DNA of 64,000 bases from UBA1422 sp041752735. Its GTDB lineage: Bacteria > Bacillota > Clostridia > Peptostreptococcales > Anaerovoracaceae. Each line of letters starts with the position of its first letter. Positions within the stretch are counted from its first letter, which is position 1. Where the stretch lies: positions 1 through 64,000 of the forward strand of contig JBGSVW010000029.1 of assembly GCA_041752735.1 (NCBI GenBank), given 5' to 3'. The notes beneath the pieces are model-generated. The model saw only the letters and a program-made list of their open reading frames with translations, searched no databases and was not told the DNA's origin. Below are positions 28,088 through 36,009 of the stretch, in pieces. The translations under genes were made by a program, and so were the position numbers.

Positions 28088-29194
28088 TTGGAAAATGGTG
28101 AAATGATAGGTGTTGTCATCGTGTTTAGTGATTTCTCTGAAAAGAGAAAAAGAATGGAAGAAATTGAATTCTTAAGTTATCATGACTACCTAACCGGGTT
28201 ATATAACAGAAGATACTTTGAGGAAGAACTTAAGCGATATGATGTATCAAGGAATTTCCCAATCTCCATCGTCATGGGAGATGTCAATGGGCTGAAACTT
28301 GTCAATGACTCCTTTGGCCACAGCATAGGAGATGAGATTCTAAAAAAGACGTCAGAGCTCATTGCCAAATCATGTAGAGGGGATGATATTGTAGCTCGGC
28401 TGGGAGGCGATGAGTTTGTTGTCTTGTTGCCCAATACGGGGGAAGAATCTGCGGCCGGGTTGATTAAGCGCGTGCAAGACGATTTGAACGAAGTAAATAT
28501 TGAGGGGATACATCTTTCGGTTTCATTTGGGCAAGCGACAAAAATACAAGAAGGAGAAAGTTTGGCTGAGACACTGAAAGAAGCAGAAGACCATATGTAC
28601 CGACATAAACTGAATGAAAGCACAGGTGCGAGGAGCAAAACAGTTGAATTGATTATCAATGCCTTGTATGCAAAAAATCATCGAGAGCTGCTGCATTCTC
28701 AAAGGGTAGGAGCCTTGTCAGCCACCATAGCAACATGCATGGGGTATGACATTGATGATGTGAACCAAATGAAAACTGCAGGGTTAATGCATGATATCGG
28801 TAAAATAGGCGTTGAGGACAGCATCCTAAATAAAAAGGAACCACTCAACGAAGACGAATGGGCTGAAATCAAAAAACACTCAGAGATTGGATATCGGATT
28901 TTGAGCTCTGTTCCGGAATTCTCGGAAATAGCCAACTTTGTTCTAGAACATCAGGAAAGGTGGGATGGAACCGGATATCCCAGAGGTCTGAAGGCTCATG
29001 AAATTTCTCAAGAAGCTCGAATCATCGCGGTGGCGGATTCCTTCGATGCCATGACAGGAGAACGTAGTTACGGAAGGGTATTCACGAAAGCAGAGGCAAT
29101 CCAAGAGCTCCTCCGTTGCTCCGGAACTCAATTTGATCCCGACATTGTCAACGTATTCATACAAAATCTAAATAAAGTGGAAGAATCGGAGTGA
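28088..29194 (+). CDS. GGDEF-HD-GYP output half of the interrupted protein
   Basis: 368 residues if started at the TTG at 28088; an ATG at 28103 is also possible, and neither has a strong ribosome binding site. GGDEF is intact (near nt 28402, RGDD inhibitory site kept) and HD-GYP is intact (HD near nt 28792, GTGYP near 28970). If restarted after the stop it would be a sensor-free c-di-GMP enzyme. Otherwise it is the dead 3' half of a nonsense mutant. It ends seven bases before the rsmH-like gene. Confidence 0.75.
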   Translation: MENGEMIGVVIVFSDFSEKRKRMEEIEFLSYHDYLTGLYNRRYFEEELKRYDVSRNFPISIVMGDVNGLKLVNDSFGHSIGDEILKKTSELIAKSCRGDDIVARLGGDEFVVLLPNTGEESAAGLIKRVQDDLNEVNIEGIHLSVSFGQATKIQEGESLAETLKEAEDHMYRHKLNESTGARSKTVELIINALYAKNHRELLHSQRVGALSATIATCMGYDIDDVNQMKTAGLMHDIGKIGVEDSILNKKEPLNEDEWAEIKKHSEIGYRILSSVPEFSEIANFVLEHQERWDGTGYPRGLKAHEISQEARIIAVADSFDAMTGERSYGRVFTKAEAIQELLRCSGTQFDPDIVNVFIQNLNKVEESE

Positions 29195-29201
29195 GGATGC
29201 C

Positions 29202-30251
29202 ATGGACGATCAAGACAACAATCATCAGCGGCGAGTGCGATATACCGGCACCCATCCCAAAACCTATCAAGAAAAGTATAAGGAACTAGAGCCAGACAAA
29301 TACGCTGCTACAGTAGAAAAGGTGATGCAAAAGGGCAGTACACCTGCCGGCATGCATCGCCCTATTTGTGTTGATGAGATATTGGAATTTCTGCAGATTA
29401 CTCCCGGACAAATCGGATTGGATGCCACGCTGGGTTATGGCGGGCATACCCTGGAGATGCTGAAATGTTTGGACTCGAGAGGGCATCTATATGCAATCGA
29501 CGTGGATCCTATTGAATTACCGAAAACTCAGGCACGCCTGGAGCTTTTGGGCTATGGCCCTGAAATTTTATCAATTCGCCAAATGAATTTTTCCGGCATT
29601 AATCAAATCATTGCGCAGTCCGGTCCATTGAACTTCATCCTTGCAGACCTAGGCGTCTCTTCCATGCAAATTGATAACCCCCACAGAGGTTTCTCGTTTA
29701 AGACTGAAGGCCCATTGGATTTAAGATTAAATCCAAAAAAAGGAAATTCTGCCGCAGAACGCTTAAAAACCATTTCCCAACATGAACTAGAAGATCTTCT
29801 AAGAGAAAATGCCGACGAGCCAAACGCCAAAGCAATTGCCGGCGCAATCGTTTCCGAAATTAGGAGAGGGGCTGAAATTGCCACAACAACCCAACTTCGG
29901 CAAATCATCAAGAATACGGTGAAGTCAATCCAAGGAAGCAATGGTGACGATGAAGTGAAAAAGACCTGTCAGCGATGTTTTCAAGCCCTACGAATAGATG
30001 CTAATAATGAACTCGGCGTGCTAAATGAATTTCTTGAAAAGCTTCCGAATGCCCTTGGAGCGGGGGGGCGTGTTGCAATTCTATCCTTCCATTCAGGGGA
30101 AGACCGTCTCGTCAAAAAATCCTTCCAACGACTATTTCGCGACGGCGTTTACAGCGAAATCGCGGACGAACCTATCAGGGCCACTGCCGAAGAACGCAAC
30201 CAAAATGGCCGTGCCCGTTCAGCCAAATTGCGATGGGCAATCAAAGCATAA
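29202..30251 (+). CDS. rsmH: RsmH-like rRNA (cytosine-N4) methyltransferase
   Basis: 349 residues. GLDATLGYGGHTLEML is the SAM-binding motif, and ADLGVSSMQID, RGFSFKTEGPLDLRL, ALRIDANNELGVL and ILSFHSGEDRLVK are RsmH signatures. RsmH methylates C1402 of 16S rRNA. An extra N-terminal stretch of about 50 residues (YTGTHPKTYQEKYKELEPDKY) is absent from the standard enzyme, and the gene is not next to mraZ/ftsL/ftsI. It may therefore be a second, RsmH-like copy. It follows the c-di-GMP operon by seven bases. Confidence 0.85.
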   Translation: MDDQDNNHQRRVRYTGTHPKTYQEKYKELEPDKYAATVEKVMQKGSTPAGMHRPICVDEILEFLQITPGQIGLDATLGYGGHTLEMLKCLDSRGHLYAIDVDPIELPKTQARLELLGYGPEILSIRQMNFSGINQIIAQSGPLNFILADLGVSSMQIDNPHRGFSFKTEGPLDLRLNPKKGNSAAERLKTISQHELEDLLRENADEPNAKAIAGAIVSEIRRGAEIATTTQLRQIIKNTVKSIQGSNGDDEVKKTCQRCFQALRIDANNELGVLNEFLEKLPNALGAGGRVAILSFHSGEDRLVKKSFQRLFRDGVYSEIADEPIRATAEERNQNGRARSAKLRWAIKA

Positions 30252-30389
30252 AATCTATATTCTTCTTCTTGAAAATAGACTACCAATGGAATAGAATATC
30301 AATCGGAGCATATGATTCATTATTTTTTTATGCTTCGAAGCGCTTTATTTATTTTTTATTTTTTTATTATGAATAAGAAAAAGGAAGTT

Positions 30390-31697
30390 ATGAAAAAACA
30401 ACTGCATTCGGAAGCAGCAACAGGCAGCGCTGTTTCCAGAAAATCCAGGTGGTCCTGGTATGCCTATGATTTCGGCAATTCCGCCTATGCATCGGTGGTA
30501 CTACTTGCCGTCTACTCCGCTTTTTTTAAAAACGTTGTCGTAGGTGGGGCAGAGGGAACCCGTCTGTGGGGAATCTCAATTGCAATTGCAGCCATTATTG
30601 TTGCTGTCATCTCACCTGTTCTTGGAACCGTCGCGGACTTTACCCAATCAAAGAAGAAATTTCTTACCGGTTTCAGCCTGCTGGCCATTGTCTTCACCGC
30701 AGCTTTATTTTTTGTAGGTGAGGGGGATGTTTTTCAAGGTATGCTGTTCTTTATCCTGGCAGAAATCGGCTATCGTGGGGCACAGGTGTTTTATGATGCT
30801 CTGCTGGTGGATGTATCAACTCCCAAAACCATTGGATCTGTGTCTGGAAAGGGCTGGGCGATTGGAATGATTGGTGGCGTAGTTGCGCTGGTTCTTGTTC
30901 TCCTGCCTATTCAGCTTATCGGTAATCAGGTGGTGCCCTATGCTTTCTTGATGACAGCAGGCATTTACCTCGTTGCTTCGGTTCCGGCATACCTTTGGAC
31001 TGTGGAGCATAGACAGGGAGCTGCAATAGAGCCTGGCACAAATTTAATTCGCCTGGCATTTCATAACCTACTTGGCACCTTCCGGGCCGTAAAAAAATAC
31101 AAAGAATTTATAAAATACATGATTGCTTATCTGGTGTATAACGATGGCATCATGATGCTGATGGATTTTGCCGCAATCATCGGGGCCACCCTTTATGGGA
31201 TGGGGCAAGTAGAGTTGATTGTATTTGTTATTATCATTCATATCTCCGGAACTTTTGGCGCATTACTTTTTGGTTTATTTTCAGACCGAAAAAACAGCAG
31301 GGATGCCATCGCAATCTCTTTGCTTTTACTCATCGCCGCAGTTTCTTGTTTGTATTTCATCGATGGAATTGTACAGTTTTATGTGGTAGGTATTGCTGTT
31401 GGATTTTTCCTCACCGGAGCCCAGGCGATTAGCAGGGCCATGGTTAGCCAATTGGCTCCCGTCGGAAAGACTGCGGAGTTTTATGGATTCCTTTCTGTCG
31501 CCGGTAGGACTTCTACTTTCGTTGGCCCTCTCGTGTTTGGCACCATTTCCTTCCGCGCCCATAATTGGTATGTGAACCATGGGTACGGAAGCTTACAAGC
31601 GGAACAATTAGGTCTTTTGTGGGCCATCGGTTCCGTCATGTTATTTCTGGTTGTAGGGCTGTGCTTACTTCTATTCGTAAAAAAGGAACGTGCATAG
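30390..31697 (+). CDS. UMF1/Atg22-like MFS transporter
   Basis: About 435 residues with roughly twelve membrane helices. SWYAYDFGNSAYASVVL near the start is the signature of the UMF1/Atg22-like branch of the major facilitator superfamily; substrates of bacterial members are mostly unknown. The start is uncertain: ATG at 30390 has AAGGAAG close upstream, ATG at 30369 does not, and the frame is open further up through T-rich sequence. The stop touches the start of the acyltransferase gene, so the two are coupled. Confidence 0.8.
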   Translation: MKKQLHSEAATGSAVSRKSRWSWYAYDFGNSAYASVVLLAVYSAFFKNVVVGGAEGTRLWGISIAIAAIIVAVISPVLGTVADFTQSKKKFLTGFSLLAIVFTAALFFVGEGDVFQGMLFFILAEIGYRGAQVFYDALLVDVSTPKTIGSVSGKGWAIGMIGGVVALVLVLLPIQLIGNQVVPYAFLMTAGIYLVASVPAYLWTVEHRQGAAIEPGTNLIRLAFHNLLGTFRAVKKYKEFIKYMIAYLVYNDGIMMLMDFAAIIGATLYGMGQVELIVFVIIIHISGTFGALLFGLFSDRKNSRDAIAISLLLLIAAVSCLYFIDGIVQFYVVGIAVGFFLTGAQAISRAMVSQLAPVGKTAEFYGFLSVAGRTSTFVGPLVFGTISFRAHNWYVNHGYGSLQAEQLGLLWAIGSVMLFLVVGLCLLLFVKKERA

Positions 31698-31699
31698 TG

Positions 31700-32890
31700 A
31701 TGCGGGCACTTTTGCATCGTCGACCCCTCTTCCTGGTCTTCATTGGATTTTTCAAGATATTTCTTCCTTGGCGATTCAACGTGAAAACACATCCTGTGGG
31801 CCAGTTAGACACCCCATGCCTGGTTTTGTCAAATCATACCACCAATTATGACCCGATGATTCTTGGAACCAGCTTTCCCATGCTACTTCATTACCTTGCA
31901 AGCGACCACATTTTTCGCAAAGGCCTTGTGAGTCGCCTGCTTATTGCATTGGGTGATCCCATTCCCCGACTCAAATCGACCACTGAAGTGGCAGCTACCA
32001 AACGCATACTCCAGAAACTCCGGGGCGGAGACAGTGTATGTATATTCCCGGAGGGGAATCGTACCTGGAGCGGCGAAACGGTTGATATTCCTGATTCCGT
32101 AGGAAAATTGGTGAAGAAGGCAGGGGTCACCTTGGTGACTTATCATATTCAAGGAGGATATCTGACCAAACCCCGTTGGTCCAGATATTACAGACGTGGA
32201 AAACTCACAGGTGACGTAGTCTCCGTTTATAACAGTGAGCAGATTGGTAAGATGAGCGCAGACGAACTGGGGGAGGCAATCAGACAGGATCTATACGTCA
32301 ATGCCTACGAGGACCAGCAGCGAAACCCTGTAGCCTATCGAGGGAAGAATCTTGCAGAGGATTTGGAGTTGGCACTTTATCTTTGCCCCCACTGTGGAAG
32401 CATCGGTATATTGGAAAGCAAAGGAGATACATTTTCATGCAGCTGCGGGTTGAACTTACGTTATAATGCCTATGGAATGTTTGAAATGCACGATGGGTCC
32501 CTCCCACCTTTTGCCAACGTTTTAGAGTGGTTTCAATGGCAAGAAGGAAGCATGAAATTAAAACTGCAGGATTACATAGTAAGGGGTGACCTTGATCCTT
32601 TCTTCCAGGACGCATCTCAGGAGCTGTATCTGGTGGAACGCGCAGCTAATCAAAAGCTTGTGGGAAAGGGTGTGCTGAAGGTCTATGCAGACCGAATTGA
32701 ATTGTTAGAAGCCAGTGGAAATCAACTTGTATTCCCCTGGCATGAAATAAATGGTATGTCAATCCACGGCCCTAAGGTTCTTGTATTTAGTACGGAGCAT
32801 GGAGAATCCTATGAGGTTCAAACCGAAATCAGACGGAGCGCCGTCAAATATCTGGATGCATTTAGGTGGATTGGAATGTTAGAAAGATAG
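31700..32890 (+). CDS. PlsC-like acyltransferase with zinc ribbon
   Basis: 396 residues. SNHTTNYDPMIL provides the HX4D catalytic motif and CIFPEGNRTWSG the second acyltransferase motif, so it should transfer acyl groups to a lysophospholipid or related acceptor. Beyond the domain (after about 225) a CPHC...CSCG zinc-ribbon and a beta-rich tail of about 120 residues are unusual for plain PlsC. The ATG at 31700 or the GTG at 31697, which overlaps the previous TAG, could be the start. Membrane lipid work fits the coupled transporter only loosely. Confidence 0.8.
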   Translation: MRALLHRRPLFLVFIGFFKIFLPWRFNVKTHPVGQLDTPCLVLSNHTTNYDPMILGTSFPMLLHYLASDHIFRKGLVSRLLIALGDPIPRLKSTTEVAATKRILQKLRGGDSVCIFPEGNRTWSGETVDIPDSVGKLVKKAGVTLVTYHIQGGYLTKPRWSRYYRRGKLTGDVVSVYNSEQIGKMSADELGEAIRQDLYVNAYEDQQRNPVAYRGKNLAEDLELALYLCPHCGSIGILESKGDTFSCSCGLNLRYNAYGMFEMHDGSLPPFANVLEWFQWQEGSMKLKLQDYIVRGDLDPFFQDASQELYLVERAANQKLVGKGVLKVYADRIELLEASGNQLVFPWHEINGMSIHGPKVLVFSTEHGESYEVQTEIRRSAVKYLDAFRWIGMLER

Positions 32891-32916
32891 TGCCGGCATG
32901 CCGGTAAGGTACACAT

Positions 32917-32965
32917 AAGCACTTGCAGGATAAGATCTTTGATCGAAGTCACAGGTGCTTTTTTA
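32917..32965 (+). terminator. Rho-independent terminator
   Basis: AAGCAC pairs with GTGCTT, with a smaller inner hairpin, followed by a T run. A CCGGCATGCCGG palindrome lies just before it (32893-32904). Confidence 0.7.
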
Positions 32966-32999
32966 TTTCCGAAATTTCTATTCAATCTATACAAACGAC

Positions 33000-33165
33000 C
33001 TAATAAACAAACTAATAATCGATGGGTGAAACAGAGCGACAAGATGTTGGCGTTATCAAAAAAATGCCGACAAGATATCGTCGTTCTGCCCTAATACGCT
33101 TGATAACCCCAGAGGGCTATCAAACATAAACCAACAAATGATTGAAATTCCAACGATAAATTATT
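33000..33165. promoter_or_regulatory. Inverted repeats upstream of the sigma-54 promoter
   Basis: The 420-bp gap between 32891 and 33311 holds no gene. TGTTGGC-N14-GCCGACA (near 33045-33072) and TTGATAACCC-N4-GGCTATCAA (near 33101-33124) lie about 50-130 bp before the sigma-54 promoter, where enhancer sites for a sigma-54 activator are expected. Their role is inferred from position. Confidence 0.4.
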
Positions 33166-33174
33166 TAAAAACTG

Positions 33175-33191
33175 TTGGCACGATAATTGCT
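33175..33191 (+). promoter_or_regulatory. Sigma-54 (-24/-12) promoter
   Basis: TTGGCAC-N5-TTGCT matches the RpoN consensus, with GG at 33177-33178 and GC at 33189-33190 exactly ten bases apart. It faces the Rrf2 and repeat-protein genes. A sigma-54 activator is encoded 2.8 kb downstream. Confidence 0.85.
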
Positions 33192-33311
33192 CTATATAAG
33201 TTGTAATCAGTCATGCTAAAAAAGGGGCAGGATACTAATTGATTATCATCAGGACTGGAATACCAATCCAAGCTTGGCTGGTAAAATAACAAAGAAGAAA
33301 GGAGCCAACAA

Positions 33312-33728
33312 ATGTTTCAGTTTTCCAAACTTACGGGATATAGCTTAATGATACTTCAGGCAATGTACCACAACGAAAATCGATTTCTAAATTCAACAGA
33401 GATCGTCAAGATGGTGGCTATTCCGCAGCCGATGTTGCTCAAAGTGCTTCGGCAACTCAGAAGAGCCGGATATATTAAGTCGTCACGGGGGCGGGGAGAT
33501 GTATGCGGGGGATATACATTGATTATGGATTTGGACACGACTACGATTTATGACCTCGTAAAAGCATTACATGGTCAAAAGAACGTAAACAACTTCTTAA
33601 GCAACTCTATTCCCTGCGAGAGCCTTAGTGAGTACTTTGATTTATATGGGATTCGGGATGAAATGAGCCGTATTAATTCGGTTGTTGGCCAGGAGTTATC
33701 AAAAAACACACTGGCAAGTCTTTTTTAG
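33312..33728 (+). CDS. Rrf2-family transcriptional regulator
   Basis: 138 residues with an Rrf2 winged helix (KLTGYSLMILQAM, STEIVKMVAIPQPMLLKVLRQLRRAGYIKSSRGRGDVCGGYTL). Only two cysteines lie in the linker and C-terminal region (CGGY, PCES), fewer than the three of IscR-type iron-sulfur members, so cluster binding is doubtful. GAAAGGAG lies before the ATG. It is the first gene after the sigma-54 promoter and 64 bp before the secreted repeat protein, which it may regulate. Confidence 0.85.
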   Translation: MFQFSKLTGYSLMILQAMYHNENRFLNSTEIVKMVAIPQPMLLKVLRQLRRAGYIKSSRGRGDVCGGYTLIMDLDTTTIYDLVKALHGQKNVNNFLSNSIPCESLSEYFDLYGIRDEMSRINSVVGQELSKNTLASLF

Positions 33729-33792
33729 AGATTAACAATGACAGGGGGATGCCTCGATAAACGCATTATTTACAATTATGGAGGTACTGGAA

Positions 33793-35724
33793 ATGAAAAA
33801 AAAGAAACATGATCATTCAAAACGAGCAATGGCACTTGTTGTTATGGCTTTACTTGTTTTTGGAAGCCTTGGCAGCACATCTGTCCTGGCAGCAGAAACC
33901 GATATGCCAATCAAGAGTTGGGATCGACTGGTTGGCAGCAGCGGAACCGATGACTTAAATGGAACGATTTCAACAATGGATGGAAATTTTGTTTCAGTTG
34001 GTTCATCAAATGGTGACGGTTTGATTCAAAAAACAAGTATCCGAGGCGCGACGATTTGGCAAAAAACTATTGGAGGCAGTAGATCTGAAGGGTTTAAAGC
34101 AGTTGCCGAAATGAGCGATGGATCACTGATTGCCGTTGGATCTTCCAATTCTCCAATCGGCAGAGATATCACCGATCCCAACAACGGCCAGAGCGATGGC
34201 CTGTTGGTTAAATTCAGCGCCAGCGGAGTCAAGATATGGGATAAGCAAGTCGGAGGAACTCGAGATGATGGATTCAATGATATCATCCCAACCACAGATG
34301 GAGGATTTCTTGCTGTAGGGTCCTCAAGGTCCTTAACAAGTGGAGAAATATCCGATTCCAACAATGGGACTTCAACATACGATGGTTACATCGTCAAATT
34401 TGATGCTGCAGGAAACCGACAGTGGGACAATTTATTCGGAAGCTCTGAAGCTGATTTTTTCTATAGTGTGATTCAAACTGCTGATGGCGGGTACGTTGCA
34501 GTGGGTACAGCGGTGGCTGTCAATGTGAACGCAACAAACACAGGTGGAGAAATCACTGACACTCCGCCAAGTGGGTTAATGTTTCATGACGGGTTATTGG
34601 TGAAATTTAATGCATCCGGCACCCCGGTTTGGAATAATTTATTTGGCAGCGCTTCATACGATGATATTTATGACATTACAGGCACCGCGGATGGCGGATT
34701 TCTGGTAGTCGGAAGAACCGCTGGTTTGGATGGAGATATTACAACAGGGGCGGTTACCAACGGAACGACCTCGCTTGTTGCCAAGTTCAATAGTGCGGGT
34801 GCTGCCCTATGGAACAGAGCCTTTACTGGAGGCGGGTATACAACCCTAAGAAGTGTTGTAGAAGAACCGGATGGCAGTATTCTGACGGTTGGTAACTTTG
34901 ACAATGGAGACGCAACCATCGTTGATGGATTCGTAGCGAAACTTACCAGTGCCGGAAACCTGGTAGGATCAATCCATGTCGGTGGTGATGGATTAGATAC
35001 TTTTTATGGATTGTCCGTCAATGCAAGCGGGCGTTCTGTTGCCGTAGGAACCTCGACATCTTCCCAAACTGGCGATATCCTGAGCACATCAAAAGGTGAG
35101 CAAGATGGTCTTATGGTTCATTTTATTAACCTTGGGGATGAACAATACTCCTATGATGTTTCATTTGAGGAGAATGGTGGATCCGTTGTGCAAGATCAAG
35201 TGGTTGTATACGGAGAAAAATTAACGACACCGGCAGAAACACTTAGACCTGGGTATACCTTTAGCGATTGGTATACCGACAGCATTTTCAGCCAAAGATT
35301 TTCCATAAACGGTCCAATTATTGAAGATTTGACACTGTTCGCAAAATGGAATCCTCATGTTATGATTAACAGCATTTTGTCAACAGACCATACCGTTAGC
35401 GGGATAGGCCAACCAGGATTTTCTGTTGTGGTTACACTTCCCAACGGTACTAAAGTAGAAACAAAAGTTGCATCGGACAGGAAATGGTCGATACAGCTTC
35501 CCAAAGACTACCAACTCAAAGCAGGTGATAAAGTGAATGCTGCAATGTATGACATCTTTAGCGATGGCATTGAGGTTTCCAACAACCAGCGAACTGTAGC
35601 AGCGGGCGTTACACCGCCGGACACTGGAGATGGTGGGTTGCTCTTTCCAGTTTGCTTATTCGTATTACTGCTGAGCTTGACTGTTATGGCAGGAGTAAGA
35701 TTTGGTTCTAAGACCAACCGATAG
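33793..35724 (+). CDS. Secreted beta-propeller-like repeat protein with PPDTG signal
   Basis: 643 residues from the ATG at 33793, seven bases after GGAGGT; an upstream in-frame ATG sits on that site. A signal peptide (VLAAETD) precedes about seven repeats of roughly 50-60 residues with the pattern DGxLVKF, W, GG, DxxxxI, TDGGFLAVG (delta-60/SBBP-like, probably a beta-propeller). An InlB-type B repeat follows (about 455-525, ending LFAKWNP), then an Ig-like domain and PPDTGDGG, a hydrophobic segment and KTNR, a sortase signal variant. It lies downstream of the sigma-54 promoter. A surface binding role is inferred. Confidence 0.85.
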   Translation: MKKKKHDHSKRAMALVVMALLVFGSLGSTSVLAAETDMPIKSWDRLVGSSGTDDLNGTISTMDGNFVSVGSSNGDGLIQKTSIRGATIWQKTIGGSRSEGFKAVAEMSDGSLIAVGSSNSPIGRDITDPNNGQSDGLLVKFSASGVKIWDKQVGGTRDDGFNDIIPTTDGGFLAVGSSRSLTSGEISDSNNGTSTYDGYIVKFDAAGNRQWDNLFGSSEADFFYSVIQTADGGYVAVGTAVAVNVNATNTGGEITDTPPSGLMFHDGLLVKFNASGTPVWNNLFGSASYDDIYDITGTADGGFLVVGRTAGLDGDITTGAVTNGTTSLVAKFNSAGAALWNRAFTGGGYTTLRSVVEEPDGSILTVGNFDNGDATIVDGFVAKLTSAGNLVGSIHVGGDGLDTFYGLSVNASGRSVAVGTSTSSQTGDILSTSKGEQDGLMVHFINLGDEQYSYDVSFEENGGSVVQDQVVVYGEKLTTPAETLRPGYTFSDWYTDSIFSQRFSINGPIIEDLTLFAKWNPHVMINSILSTDHTVSGIGQPGFSVVVTLPNGTKVETKVASDRKWSIQLPKDYQLKAGDKVNAAMYDIFSDGIEVSNNQRTVAAGVTPPDTGDGGLLFPVCLFVLLLSLTVMAGVRFGSKTNR

Positions 35725-35852
35725 GCCAATACTCCACCGTAATGAATTGAATCCGAAAGAAACACAACTCATTACGTCCTGTTTGGTTCCCCACCAAGTG
35801 CGATTATAGATTTAGTTATGGCCTTCGGATGCCGGATGATACGGTGGTGTTG

Positions 35853-35914
35853 GAATTGTTTGCGATATGGAACCGTTTGATTAAAACAAAAACGTTCCAT
35901 ATCGCAATTCTTTT
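35853..35914 (+). repeat. Long near-perfect inverted repeat with T tail
   Basis: TTGCGATATGGAAC (35860-35873) and GTTCCATATCGCAA (35894-35907) are perfect 14-base arms; an alternative pairing with one bulged C extends the stem inward through CGTTT/AAACG. TTTT follows at 35911. It may terminate the repeat-protein transcript, or be an operator. The 285-bp gap has no gene. Confidence 0.65.
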
Positions 35915-35928
35915 GAATATTGTGTGCT

Positions 35929-35948
35929 TGAATATTGTATAATATTCA
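35929..35948. promoter_or_regulatory. Perfect palindrome upstream of the sigma-54 activator gene
   Basis: TGAATATT-GTAT-AATATTCA, 8-base perfect arms, about 60 bp before the activator start. It is a possible operator or promoter-overlapping site; the bound protein is unknown. Confidence 0.45.
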
Positions 35949-36009
35949 ATGCCGGATACATCATATATGGGATGATATAATACGATGATTCAAGGCATAG
36001 GGGATACGA

